Shown piece after piece: positions 1 to 8,713 of a stretch of DNA of 64,000 nt. The notes under the pieces are model-generated. The model was not told where the DNA came from. It ran no database searches and saw nothing but the letters and a program-made list of their open reading frames with translations. Each line of letters opens with the position of its first letter. The stretch's first letter is position 1. Both the position numbers and the translations under genes were made by a program. The stretch comes from Leptospira neocaledonica (lineage in GTDB: Bacteria; Spirochaetota; Leptospiria; Leptospirales; Leptospiraceae), in NCBI RefSeq assembly GCF_002812205.1, contig NZ_NPEA01000011.1, positions 82,808-146,807 of the forward strand, in the 5' to 3' direction.

Positions 1-288
1 TCTCCGGACCTCGCAAAATCCATGTTAGACGATACCTTTCGTATTTTAAAAAAAGGTGGGTATCTCGCGGCTTCCGTAAGAGCAGAAGGCGACACTCATC
101 TTAAAGCGGAAAAAGGCAAAATCGGAACTGCAGATCTTGCCGGTGGCGTAACTTGGTTTTATACTAAAGAAGATGTGCAAGATCTTCTTCAAAATTTTTC
201 TTCCTTCGAACTGGGTTATACGGAAAGAACTCCATTAGGAAAATTGGATGAGAGGATTTGTCATTGGATCTTTCTCGCCAAAAAATAA
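1..288 (+). CDS. class I SAM methyltransferase, C-terminal part (5' end outside window)
   Basis: The reading frame is open from base 1, so the start lies left of the window and only about 95 residues are visible. The segment reading RILKKGGYLAASV is the strand and loop that follow the SAM site in class I methyltransferases (usually written as LKPGG), and the C-terminal aromatic strand (HWIFLAKK) also fits that fold. The SAM-binding glycine motif itself is outside the window, so the substrate cannot be told. It overlaps the next gene by 31 bases, which suggests a co-translated pair of methyltransferases. Confidence 0.6.
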   Translation, partial: SPDLAKSMLDDTFRILKKGGYLAASVRAEGDTHLKAEKGKIGTADLAGGVTWFYTKEDVQDLLQNFSSFELGYTERTPLGKLDERICHWIFLAKK

Positions 289-1151
289 TCCAAGAAGAAT
301 GCCCATTGGAAGGGGACTGTAACTGGGAACCCTTGTACAAATCCGAATTCGGTAATTTCGATCTTTCTATCCAAATTTGTAAAACCTGCGGCTTCCAAGC
401 TCAATTCCCAAGACCTGAACCAGAATCATTATATACCGAAGAATATTATACCGGTAATCAGGAATTCACATATAGAGACGAAAGGCAGACTGAAAAATTC
501 GATCGATATGTTTGGTTTGCTCGTTTAAAAAATATTTCCAAGTTCAAATCTTCTGGCAATTTTTTAGACATAGGATGTTCCTTCGGTGGATTTTTAGAAT
601 GCGCTAAAGAAAAAGGATTCGTGCCTTACGGTGTGGAAATTTCTCCCTTCTCCGCAAAACAAGCAGAATCGAGAGGTTTCAAAGTATGGCAGGGCCAATT
701 TTTAGACGCAGATCTTCCGGAAAATTTTTTCGATGTCATCACTCTAATAGAAGTGATCGAACATTTGGAAAACCCTAAAGAAGTATTTAATAAACTTTCC
801 AGGATTCTAAGGCCAGGTGGTTTACTTCTGATCCAAACCGCGAATTTTGATGCCTGGCAGGCCATAGAAGCAGGTAAAAAATATCACTACTATCTACCCG
901 GTCACGTGTATTATTATTCTGCCAAAAACCTTCGTAAAATTCTTGCCATACGAGGATTCGAAAGACAGATTACTTACCTCGGAGTGGACTTCCCCCTTTC
1001 CGCTAAACTTTTAAAATCCAGGGGAAGTTTTTCCAAATGGAAGGATTATTTAAAATGGCTCCGGATCTCATTCTACCATTTTAAAAGTAAACTTACCAAA
1101 AAAGGAATCCCGCTCACATCTTCTATGGTGCATTACGCGATTAAGAAATGA
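258..1151 (+). CDS. SAM-dependent methyltransferase with N-terminal zinc-finger-like segment
   Basis: This 297-residue protein has four N-terminal cysteines (C15, C21, C41, C44) that look like a zinc knuckle, then a class I methyltransferase domain with the SAM motif FLDIGCSFGGFLE near residue 101 and a later LRPGGLLLIQT strand. The pattern of cysteine knuckle, a YYTG segment and a methyltransferase is typical of enzymes acting on sugars or small molecules in surface polysaccharide pathways, but the substrate is not visible. The start is TTG at 258, supported by a GAGAGG ribosome-binding site just upstream inside the preceding gene. Its TGA overlaps the ATG of the next gene (ATGA), indicating an operon. 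Confidence 0.75.
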   Translation: MSLDLSRQKIIQEECPLEGDCNWEPLYKSEFGNFDLSIQICKTCGFQAQFPRPEPESLYTEEYYTGNQEFTYRDERQTEKFDRYVWFARLKNISKFKSSGNFLDIGCSFGGFLECAKEKGFVPYGVEISPFSAKQAESRGFKVWQGQFLDADLPENFFDVITLIEVIEHLENPKEVFNKLSRILRPGGLLLIQTANFDAWQAIEAGKKYHYYLPGHVYYYSAKNLRKILAIRGFERQITYLGVDFPLSAKLLKSRGSFSKWKDYLKWLRISFYHFKSKLTKKGIPLTSSMVHYAIKK

Positions 1152-3400
1152 ATTCTCATCCGAATACTAAGTACAGTAGATTTTTCGACTATATCCCGGA
1201 CGCAGGTTTAGGGCGAAAACTGAATTTCACAGTCCGTGTTCTGGCGGCTTCTGCCTATCGTTTTGCCAAAGACGAATGTCTCATCAAGGCGTCAGGTATT
1301 TCTTATACTACGATCGTTTCTTTGATCCCGATGCTTGTAGTGGCACTTTCTCTTTTGACAATTACTTCGGGGTTGGACAATCGTAAGGAAGAAATATTCG
1401 ATAAAATTAATGCATTTTTTCTAGTCAGTAATATTAACTTGGATATCAATCCTTACTTGGATACTTTAGGAGAATTGATCGATGCAGCTAGACAAATAGG
1501 TGCGATCGGTTTTATTCTTTTAGTATTCTCCGCAACCACAGTATTAAGATCATTAGAAAACTCCTTTAACTCTATCTGGAGGATCGAAGAAAAAAGATCC
1601 GTTCTACAAGAATTCGTATTTTACTTTTTTGTTCTTTCTATCGGCCCTCTTCTTCTTGTGATCGGAGACAATCTTGCTAAAAAAGTGACCGATGTATTTC
1701 GTCCTCCTCATTATCTGAGTATGGACAAGGATCTAGAAAATCATATCTGGATCTCCGGAGAGAATGGTACACTCTTTCGCATGGACTCCGGTCTCAAACA
1801 GGATTATTATTTAGATGAAAAAGACATCGATCTAAAGAATATCCGTTGTCTGGATTCCTTCGGAGTTCGTGTGGACTTTTGCGAAAAGCCAGATATTTCC
1901 AAGGAAAATTTTGTCCGAGTTTCCGTGAAGGACGGAAAAGTATATGCTCTTTCAGAAAAAGGGTTATTTCTTTCCAAACCTGTAGACGGTTCCGTATGGA
2001 ACGCGATTTATTTCGATAATTCAAATTTTAAAGATTTTGAATATATTAACGAAGGAAATTTTTATTTAATCTTCTCCAACGGAGAAGTCCTACATTTTTT
2101 CACTCAAGGAAGAAGTTACAAACCAGTATTCGCGAATGTTTTGAAGATCCGTGCAAATCGGGTCTATTTTCCGGAACCTTATCTAGGTTATATCGTGGAT
2201 GAAGACGGGAATGTTTGGAAAAGCGAAGACGGCGGCTATACTTGGAACGCCACAAAAATCACCGGCCATGGACTGAAAGATATCCATAGGATTCGGCCTG
2301 GCGAGTTTTTTGTTACGGGAGAAAGAGGTTCAGTTTTCAAAACGGAAGACGGTGGATACTCATGGAAAAATCTCAGTCACAAAAGATATACATTCACCAA
2401 GGTTTGGTCCATAGAAAATGAAGAATCCGCAGATATTTTCCTTTTGGATGCTCTCGGAAATATCCTAGTTTCTATAGACGGAGGGGAACATTGGAATACT
2501 TTTTATATTCCCGCAAAAGGGAAAGTATTCGCCTCCGGATTACTCGACAGAAGTGAAAACGGAAGATTCAGATTATTGAATATTGGAGAATATAAAAAGA
2601 TTAGTCTTTCGGAATACAAGGATGTCAAATACGAAACAATCATACTCCAAGGAGGAGAGTCAGTATTCTCACCTTATAATATTCTAAAATTTTTCTTTCC
2701 ATTAATTGGGATCTGGCTCTTCTTCTTAGCATTATTTACTTTAATCCCGAACACAAAGGTCCCAATCCGTGCCTCATCTTGGGGTGCTGGATTTACCAGC
2801 GTGATTTTTTTGGTCTTTCTTTACGGATTCCAGGTATATATCACTTCCTTCTCCGAAACAACAATGATTGTATATAAGGCATTAGCCTCCATTCCTATCT
2901 TCTTGATCGGAGTATATTCCTTATCATTGATTGTTCTATTCGGCGCAGAGGTAACTGCTTGTGTGCAATATCCTGAAAGATATTACGCACCATTCCAATT
3001 GATAGAAGAACATCATACTTCTTTTAGTTATGAATTCAGAAAATTAATCGGAGTTTTAAAGGCAGTCTATTCCGTTCAAAAAGAAAGTAAGATTGCACCT
3101 CGTAATGGGGACCTTGCTATCAAATCAAGACTTCATGCAGAAGAAATCCCAAGGCTTACCAAAACATTATCCGAAGCAGGACTACTTGTAGAAACAAATG
3201 AAGGCGGAGCCTGGTTGCCAGTGGTGTCCGGAGAAGATCTAACTCTGGGCGATTTTTATCGAAGAATACCTGAACCGCTTTTAAAAGAAGACCCTTCTTT
3301 CCATGTTTATCCGGATAAAGTGAGAGATAAAATGGATAAGGCAGAAATTTCTCTGCAAAAAGATTTGGATGCAATCAGTTTTAGGGACTTGATTGATTAG
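1148..3400 (+). CDS. YihY/BrkB-family inner membrane protein with inserted BNR beta-propeller
   Basis: The 750-residue protein is about twice the usual length of YihY/UPF0761 proteins. Residues 1-180 carry the family's N-terminal part (GISYTTIVSLIPMLVVAL and two more membrane helices). Residues about 180-505 form a soluble insert with three Asp-box motifs (SEDGGYTW near 359, TEDGGYSW near 399, SIDGGEHW near 440), as in BNR/Ycf48-type propellers. Three more helices follow (FPLIGIWLFFLALFTLIP, then two others) and a soluble tail of about 150 residues that looks like a winged-helix domain. The insert falls between helices 3 and 4, probably exposed on one face of the membrane. YihY itself has no settled function; the old name ribonuclease BN is a misassignment. 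It overlaps the upstream methyltransferase by 4 bases. Confidence 0.85.
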   Translation: MNSHPNTKYSRFFDYIPDAGLGRKLNFTVRVLAASAYRFAKDECLIKASGISYTTIVSLIPMLVVALSLLTITSGLDNRKEEIFDKINAFFLVSNINLDINPYLDTLGELIDAARQIGAIGFILLVFSATTVLRSLENSFNSIWRIEEKRSVLQEFVFYFFVLSIGPLLLVIGDNLAKKVTDVFRPPHYLSMDKDLENHIWISGENGTLFRMDSGLKQDYYLDEKDIDLKNIRCLDSFGVRVDFCEKPDISKENFVRVSVKDGKVYALSEKGLFLSKPVDGSVWNAIYFDNSNFKDFEYINEGNFYLIFSNGEVLHFFTQGRSYKPVFANVLKIRANRVYFPEPYLGYIVDEDGNVWKSEDGGYTWNATKITGHGLKDIHRIRPGEFFVTGERGSVFKTEDGGYSWKNLSHKRYTFTKVWSIENEESADIFLLDALGNILVSIDGGEHWNTFYIPAKGKVFASGLLDRSENGRFRLLNIGEYKKISLSEYKDVKYETIILQGGESVFSPYNILKFFFPLIGIWLFFLALFTLIPNTKVPIRASSWGAGFTSVIFLVFLYGFQVYITSFSETTMIVYKALASIPIFLIGVYSLSLIVLFGAEVTACVQYPERYYAPFQLIEEHHTSFSYEFRKLIGVLKAVYSVQKESKIAPRNGDLAIKSRLHAEEIPRLTKTLSEAGLLVETNEGGAWLPVVSGEDLTLGDFYRRIPEPLLKEDPSFHVYPDKVRDKMDKAEISLQKDLDAISFRDLID

Positions 3401-3416
3401 AATTTTTAAAGTTTCC

Positions 3417-4370
3417 TCAAGGAAGAGAAAATACTAAAGTATGCTTTCCTTCCTTAGGGATCAAAATTTTGACATTAGTACCTTGGTTGGAATCCACCCG
3501 AACATTTCCTCTAATTTGTAGCACAAGACTTTCTACTAATTTCATTCCGATTCCGGTATTTCTTCCTTGAATAGGCTCCTCTAAACCTTTTCCCGAATCC
3601 GAAACGCTTAATATTATAAATTTATCATCTTGCTCCAATCGGATAAAAATTTCTCCGACTTCCCCTTCACAGAACGCGTGTTTTAGGGAATTTGTCAAAA
3701 GTTCGTTCAGTATAAGGCCCAACGGCATGGCTCGATCCGGATCCAAAGTAATACTTTGATCCATTTCTTTTGTCACCGAAATCCTATTACACTCTACTTT
3801 GTAAGTGGTTTCCAAATTTTTAATGACCGAATTCAAAATAGAATAAGCACCTATTTGGATTAGATTATTGGAATCATAAATGATCTGATGGATCTTTGCG
3901 ATGGACTGGATTCGATTTTGAGCAATCCTCAATGCTTCCGTAACACTTTCATCCTCTCTCACAGTACCTTGCATGGAAAGAAGTCCGGAAACAATCTGCA
4001 AATTATTATTCACTCTATGATGTATTTCCGTAAGCAAAAGCGCCTTTTCTCTTAGATCGTTCTGGATCTGCCTTTGATCTTTCTCTCTTTTCGCTTGTTC
4101 CCTATGCATGGAGTCCACGTATAAAAAGATCAAAAGAAACATTACAAAAAGGTCTCTGGCAAATCCTTCATAATCGTCCAAAATATCGCTAATGCCGGAA
4201 TGTTCCAAAAAGTTAGAAATACATACGAAAAATCCGGTAGAAAGGGATGCAGCGGCAAATATACCCGGCCCAAATAAAACATGTTTTTTAAATATACTTC
4301 GAACCAAAAAAGATAAAGCAATCGTATACAGAGCGAAAGTTACCAGATTCATGGCAGCGATAGAGTTCAT
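3417..4370 (-). CDS. membrane sensor histidine kinase, HisKA_2 type
   Basis: The 317-residue protein has three membrane helices (about residues 8-25, 33-52 and 72-86), a short charged coiled linker, then a HisKA_2 dimerisation domain with the phospho-acceptor in EIHHRVNNNLQIVSGLLSMQ (H117/H118). A HATPase_c domain follows, with its N-box (LILNELLTNSLKHAF), G1 box (DSGKGL) and G2 box (GIGMKLVESLV). No extracellular sensor domain is present, so the signal is probably sensed in or at the membrane. No response regulator is next to it. The start lies 1 base after the stop of the small membrane protein upstream, so the two are co-translated and may form one sensing unit. Confidence 0.9.
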   Translation of the reverse strand: MNSIAAMNLVTFALYTIALSFLVRSIFKKHVLFGPGIFAAASLSTGFFVCISNFLEHSGISDILDDYEGFARDLFVMFLLIFLYVDSMHREQAKREKDQRQIQNDLREKALLLTEIHHRVNNNLQIVSGLLSMQGTVREDESVTEALRIAQNRIQSIAKIHQIIYDSNNLIQIGAYSILNSVIKNLETTYKVECNRISVTKEMDQSITLDPDRAMPLGLILNELLTNSLKHAFCEGEVGEIFIRLEQDDKFIILSVSDSGKGLEEPIQGRNTGIGMKLVESLVLQIRGNVRVDSNQGTNVKILIPKEGKHTLVFSLP

Positions 4371-4371
4371 C

Positions 4372-4641
4372 TCAGACTTCCCGTCTTTTTAAGAAATAAA
4401 CGTTAATGCCGAATAGAAAAAATAGACCTGATAAAAGGAAAGTGAAATGTTCTAAAAAATTCAGGAGAACAGGCAAGAAGAAGCCTTCTAATACCGTAAA
4501 AAGACTGCTAAACCAAACGCATAAAAACCCTAAAAACAGATATTTATACTTCGGAATGAGTCCGATCCGATAAAGAGCGACTATCGCAACCAAACCTATA
4601 GAATCAAAAATAAGATTTAAGATCTCACTGATTTGTATCAT
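4372..4641 (-). CDS. small membrane protein coupled to the histidine kinase
   Basis: This 89-residue hydrophobic protein has three predicted helices (about residues 8-25, 34-56 and 60-82) and ends in a basic tail, KRREV. I do not recognise a family. Its stop is separated from the kinase start by one base. Its topology resembles the kinase's own three-helix N-terminus, so it could be an accessory sensor subunit or a split-off sensory domain (inference). It lies 52 bases downstream of the flagellar cluster on the same strand and might be read through from it. Confidence 0.65.
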   Translation of the reverse strand: MIQISEILNLIFDSIGLVAIVALYRIGLIPKYKYLFLGFLCVWFSSLFTVLEGFFLPVLLNFLEHFTFLLSGLFFLFGINVYFLKRREV

Positions 4642-4693
4642 GCAAACAGAAACATTAGTTTACAGAACAAAACAGGCAAATGTCAATTCGGTT

Positions 4694-5164
4694 TTAAACT
4701 TTAGAATCCAGTTTAGAGATCGGTGGAAGATTAGATGACAAAGATTGATAAATCTGTTCTGCGAGTCCTAAGGAAGAATTGGCAGAAAGATTCTTAGAAT
4801 ATTCATCATAAAGCATATCTTCGAAAATTTCTTCCGCGTAGCCACCGTCTATTAATCCGGACTTATGAACTGTGGATTTCATTTCTTTCAACATCATCTT
4901 AACGAAGATGGATTCGAATTCGCCCGAAGCATCGAATAACTTCTTACGATACGGATCAGCAGTAATTTCCTCTTTAATATTATGAGGCATTCTCACTTCG
5001 GAAGAAGAAACTTTTCCTGAAAGAGTATTATTAAATTCTTCCCTTAATTGATCCGGGAAGGTTTGGCCAGGCTTACTGTTTTTTTCTTCGCGTAAAAGCC
5101 TTTGTACTTCCGGTCTTTCAGTTAGATCCAATTTAGATCGATAGTCTTGGATTTTATCTATCAT
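4694..5164 (-). CDS. flgJ: FlgJ-like flagellar rod-binding protein (no muramidase domain)
   Basis: The 156-residue protein ends in a rod-binding domain: LFDASGEFESIFVKMMLKEM followed by GGYAEEIFEDMLYDEYSKNL and LGLAEQIYQSL, the pattern of the N-terminal half of enterobacterial FlgJ. The C-terminal peptidoglycan hydrolase domain of gamma-proteobacterial FlgJ is absent, as in many spirochaetes and alpha-proteobacteria, where a separate hydrolase opens the wall for the rod. The first 60 residues are polar and probably disordered. Its ATG overlaps the flgI stop by one base (TAATG), so it is translationally coupled as the last gene of flgG-flgA-flgH-flgI-flgJ. Confidence 0.87.
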   Translation of the reverse strand: MIDKIQDYRSKLDLTERPEVQRLLREEKNSKPGQTFPDQLREEFNNTLSGKVSSSEVRMPHNIKEEITADPYRKKLFDASGEFESIFVKMMLKEMKSTVHKSGLIDGGYAEEIFEDMLYDEYSKNLSANSSLGLAEQIYQSLSSNLPPISKLDSKV

Positions 5165-6231
5165 TATTGTATCTCCAATTCTGCATGAAGTGCACCTGCT
5201 GCTTTCAATGCTTCTAAAATTGCGATAATATCTTTTGTAGAAGCTCCTACCTTGTTCAATGCTTCCACCACATCGGAGACCTGAGTAGCCTCCTCTATCA
5301 CGAAAGATTCTTTTGTGGGAGGTTTTTCTCCGCTAAGTCTTGTAGGTCTTCTGTTCTTATCTGCAACAGAAAGGCTCAAGCCCGATCTCGCAACTGCAAC
5401 TTCATCGATGGTGATATTTCCACCCATCACGATGACACCGGATCTTTCGTTGATGACTACTTTGGCTCTTGGATTCGATTCTACGGTGATGTTTTCCAAA
5501 TCAGAAAGAAGATTAAGAAGCCCCGGTGATTTTGCGGAGAATCCAGCACCAACTTCTATCACTATTTCAGATGGAGTTAAAGCTTGGATGGATTCCGCTT
5601 TTAATCCGAATTTTTCAGGAACAGTTTCCTTGATACGATTGACTACATTGTTCATCAAAGAGAAGTCTTGGCTATTCAATCGAATGACAACTCTTTGGTT
5701 GGAAAAGAAATCCTCTTTCAATTCCGTTTCTACGATTGCACCGGCGTGTACAATTCCTACAGTCTTTTTGGAAGCTCTTCCCAGCCCCCCTGCACTATTC
5801 TCTTTTCCACCGAAAGAAATAACACCGCTTGCCACAGCATAAATTTTATCATTCGCAGTTTTTAAAGGAGATTGAAGAAGTACTCCTCCTTCCAAAGACT
5901 TTGCGTCTCCGATAGAAGAAACAGTTACGTCCAATCTATCACCTTTACGAGCATAAGAAGGAATATTAGCAGTAATTAATACGGAAGCGATGTTTTTGGT
6001 CTGTTCCGGTTTTAGATTTGCATCCACTCCCAGGTTTTTGAGATAATTTTTCATACTCTCGGTGGTCATTGGAGTTTTGGAATCTCCAGTACCAGGAAGT
6101 CCGACTACGATCCCATAACCTGTAATCTGATTGTCTCTGATTCCTTCTATTTTAGCTAGGTCCTTTAGGCGGACTTCCGCCCCTGAAATAGATAAGGAGA
6201 ATATTATAAAAAGTAAAATTGCTCTTTTCAT
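5164..6231 (-). CDS. flgI: flagellar P-ring protein FlgI
   Basis: The protein has 355 residues, the normal length for FlgI. It begins with a signal peptide (cleavage probably after SISGA) followed by the family hallmark VRLKDLAKIEGIRDNQITGYGIVVGLPGTGDS region and ends with the conserved segment on KVGASTKDIIAILEALKAAGALHAELEI. FlgI forms the ring around the rod in the peptidoglycan layer; in spirochaetes it would surround the rod of the periplasmic flagellum. It overlaps flgH by 4 bases and flgJ by 1 base, and FlgA, its assembly chaperone, is encoded two genes upstream. Confidence 0.95.
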   Translation of the reverse strand: MKRAILLFIIFSLSISGAEVRLKDLAKIEGIRDNQITGYGIVVGLPGTGDSKTPMTTESMKNYLKNLGVDANLKPEQTKNIASVLITANIPSYARKGDRLDVTVSSIGDAKSLEGGVLLQSPLKTANDKIYAVASGVISFGGKENSAGGLGRASKKTVGIVHAGAIVETELKEDFFSNQRVVIRLNSQDFSLMNNVVNRIKETVPEKFGLKAESIQALTPSEIVIEVGAGFSAKSPGLLNLLSDLENITVESNPRAKVVINERSGVIVMGGNITIDEVAVARSGLSLSVADKNRRPTRLSGEKPPTKESFVIEEATQVSDVVEALNKVGASTKDIIAILEALKAAGALHAELEIQ

Positions 6232-6893
6232 CTGGACTCTCCCAATAAACGATTCAATTGTTCCAGAATATATCTTTGTTTTTCTTCTTCCGAAAGTTCA
6301 GCTTTAACGGTTACTGTTCCGTCAGGGTTATTGATCGTTTTTAAGGTAATAGGAGGTTGTAAATTTTTAGGTTCTATTCTTCCCGTAAATTGGATCTGAA
6401 GATCTGCGATCCGATCCGCATCTACTGAATTGTCTCGAGCGATAAAGTCAGGAGACAATCTTCCAGTCAAAAGAACTTGAGAAGGTTCTCCATTATAAGT
6501 AGAAGAACGTTGCCCCTGTAAGGTTAAAAGTCCAGTATTTGCATCCACTGCGGTAATTACAGCAGTCAGATTCCCTTTTAGTTTTCCGAGAGATTTGATC
6601 TTTCCTTTGTTCTTACGAACGATTGTACGATCTGTATTGTACGCAGGATTTTCAGGGATCACTTTTTTATCAGGCACTGCTTTGATGGTGATATTCTCAT
6701 CAGCGGTAGATTCAATCTCGAACTCTGCAGTAAAACCTTCTTTCAATTTTACGAATATAGTAGATCCCACTCTCAGATTCTGGCTTCTGGAGTAAGGATT
6801 TTTATCCTGCCATTGGGAAAGATCCTGGGCAAAAATTGCGATCATTCCGGATAAAAATAAAATTGGAAGTAAGAATTTCAGGCTTCGGATCAT
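6228..6893 (-). CDS. flgH: FlgH-type flagellar L-ring protein without lipobox
   Basis: The 221-residue protein has a signal sequence (hydrophobic core LKFLLPILFLSGMIAIF, then AQ) and the FlgH signature of a GSTIFVKLKEGF strand, a long polar stretch and strands such as NLTAVITAVDANTGLLTLQGQR and ADLQIQFTGRIEP. Enterobacterial FlgH is an outer-membrane lipoprotein, but here no cysteine follows the signal core, so it is probably a soluble periplasmic protein. That suits flagella that never cross the outer membrane. The gene overlaps flgI by 4 bases and sits 1 base downstream of flgA. Confidence 0.9.
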   Translation of the reverse strand: MIRSLKFLLPILFLSGMIAIFAQDLSQWQDKNPYSRSQNLRVGSTIFVKLKEGFTAEFEIESTADENITIKAVPDKKVIPENPAYNTDRTIVRKNKGKIKSLGKLKGNLTAVITAVDANTGLLTLQGQRSSTYNGEPSQVLLTGRLSPDFIARDNSVDADRIADLQIQFTGRIEPKNLQPPITLKTINNPDGTVTVKAELSEEEKQRYILEQLNRLLGESR

Positions 6894-6894
6894 A

Positions 6895-7803
6895 TCAATT
6901 TTCTAAAAGGACTGTGCCCTTCTCCACCACTCTTGCGGAAATTTTTCCCTCTTTCGAATGAGAAGAAACGTCCACGATCTCCCCAATATTACCCGAACTT
7001 AATGCTTTTGTCTTGGATTTTACTACCAAGTTTCCCTTGGTATAAACAAGATTCACATCCCCGCCTCTTTGTACATCGAATAAGAACCTGAATTGTTTTT
7101 TGCGGAGAAGTTCTCCTATTTGAAGATCCTTGAGTGCAGTGGAGCCTATATCCTTATCGGAAAGCCCGTCGGTAAAAGATTCTTCCATATAGACAGTTCT
7201 TTCTTCCAGATCCTCTGCTTGGAGTTTTTGCCCCTTACGAATTTCCTTTTTGGCGAAGAGTGCGTTTGTTCTTCTTTCTAATTTGAATTTGATCCTTTGA
7301 GTATGGACCTTTCTATTCTCGAAATAAAAATCCAGAGAAGCAACAATTTGTCCCGGATGAATAACTTGTGGAAGTCCGGCCCATTTCAATTCCACGCCTT
7401 GGCTTGGAACGAACCTTTCCCCGGTCAAATAGGAAATTTTAAAATCTCCTTCTCTGTCTTGAGGAAGTTTAGAAACTTCTTTTTTTAAACTTTCTTCCAA
7501 GTCTTCCGGATCCAATTCGGAATCTAAAGGTAAAACTAAGGTTTCTTTACCGGAAACAGGGATACCCGCTAGGACTTCTTTCAAATTTTCAGGACGAATA
7601 ACGATAGGTGCATTCAGATTTTTTAATAAAATCTTATCCTTCATCCCATCTGGAAGTTTTGCGATCTCGGAGAGTAAAACTTCTTTTTTTTGGGTAAGAA
7701 GTTTTCCGCGAAGATAAACCGCTTCCATACCTTCTACCTTTTCCGAACCGGACACAAAAAGTCCTGTTAGGATGGAGAATAAAATAAAGAAGCGGAAACT
7801 CAT
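6895..7803 (-). CDS. flgA: flagellar P-ring assembly chaperone FlgA
   Basis: The 302-residue protein has an N-terminal signal sequence and, in its C-terminal third, a SAF-like domain: KEIRKGQKLQAEDLEERTVYME, then GSTALKDLQIGELLRKKQF and NLVYTKGNLVVKSKTKALSSG. These are characteristic of FlgA, which assists FlgI polymerisation in the periplasm. It is longer than E. coli FlgA (about 220 residues) because of a larger N-terminal region. The gene is 5 bases after flgG and 1 base before flgH. Confidence 0.9.
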   Translation of the reverse strand: MSFRFFILFSILTGLFVSGSEKVEGMEAVYLRGKLLTQKKEVLLSEIAKLPDGMKDKILLKNLNAPIVIRPENLKEVLAGIPVSGKETLVLPLDSELDPEDLEESLKKEVSKLPQDREGDFKISYLTGERFVPSQGVELKWAGLPQVIHPGQIVASLDFYFENRKVHTQRIKFKLERRTNALFAKKEIRKGQKLQAEDLEERTVYMEESFTDGLSDKDIGSTALKDLQIGELLRKKQFRFLFDVQRGGDVNLVYTKGNLVVKSKTKALSSGNIGEIVDVSSHSKEGKISARVVEKGTVLLEN

Positions 7804-7808
7804 ATTAA

Positions 7809-8606
7809 TTAACGTTTCAGTCCGATCGCGGTAGATAACATGTTATCGGAAGTTTGGATTGCCTTAGAGTTGGACTCGTATGCTCTTTGAGCCACGATCA
7901 TATTCACCATCTCTTCTACGATTTTTACGTTAGACATCTCCAAGAATCCTTGCAGAACATTTCCGAAACCTTCCATACCAGGAGTTCCAGGAATTTCAGG
8001 ACCAGAAGCAACCGTCTCTTGGAATAAGTTTTTACCGATCGCTTGGAGACCTGCAGGGTTCACGAAACGATACAATTCTACCTGACCGATCACAGTAGGT
8101 CGGATATCTGCCCCGATTTTTACGGTAACTTCTCCCTGCTCGGAGATCATCAAAGTGTTTAGAATGGCTCCCTCAGGAAGAATAAGAGGAGGCTCCAATA
8201 GATAACCGTTAGACGTTACTACTTGTTGGTTGGAATCAATCTTATAAGAACCGTCACGAGTGAATGCAAAACTGCCATCAGGCATTTGGATCTTGAAAAA
8301 TCCCATCTCACTTGTGATCGCAAGGTCGAGCTTATTCCCGGTTGCTTGAAAAGAACCGATCTCGAATAATTTCTGAGAAGCAGCCGCCCTCACCCCGTGG
8401 CCCACATTCACACCTGTGGGAATTTCACTCACGGAAGTAGCAGGAGTTCCTGCCAAAACCATATGTTGGTAAACTAAGTCCTCAAAATCCGCGCGGTTCT
8501 TTTTAAAACCTGTGGTATTCACGTTTGCCAAGTTGTTGGAAATCGTATCTATATGAAATTGCTGAGCGATCATTCCAGTCGCGGCTGTCCAAAGGGAACG
8601 CATCAT
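7809..8606 (-). CDS. flgG: flagellar distal rod protein FlgG
   Basis: The 265 residues carry both hallmarks of rod and hook proteins: the N-terminal helix with SLWTAATGMIAQQFHIDTIS and NNLANVNTTGFKK, and the C-terminal helix EEMVNMIVAQRAYESNSKAI ending LSTAIGLKR. These helices pack together in the rod. The length matches FlgG rather than FlgF or FlgE. It is the first gene of the five-gene cluster and has about 107 bases of upstream sequence, which hold a terminator for the gene behind it and presumably the cluster's promoter. Confidence 0.95.
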   Translation of the reverse strand: MMRSLWTAATGMIAQQFHIDTISNNLANVNTTGFKKNRADFEDLVYQHMVLAGTPATSVSEIPTGVNVGHGVRAAASQKLFEIGSFQATGNKLDLAITSEMGFFKIQMPDGSFAFTRDGSYKIDSNQQVVTSNGYLLEPPLILPEGAILNTLMISEQGEVTVKIGADIRPTVIGQVELYRFVNPAGLQAIGKNLFQETVASGPEIPGTPGMEGFGNVLQGFLEMSNVKIVEEMVNMIVAQRAYESNSKAIQTSDNMLSTAIGLKR

Positions 8607-8647
8607 TTGAGTTTATACCTCGATCCCTTTACCTATCGGCCAATCCC

Positions 8648-8678
8648 AAAAAATCCTCAGAGGGTTTTGAGGATTTTT
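8648..8678 (-). terminator. rho-independent terminator of the DNA methyltransferase gene
   Basis: An 11-base-pair perfect stem (AAAAATCCTCA at 8649-8659 paired with TGAGGATTTTT at 8668-8678) has an 8-base loop. Read on the minus strand the stem ends in a run of T, as expected for a terminator. It lies 35 bases after the stop of the methyltransferase gene and before flgG, so it would separate the two transcripts. Confidence 0.75.
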
Positions 8679-8713
8679 GAGACAAAATACCGGTTTTTAG
8701 GAAGAAGAAGCAC

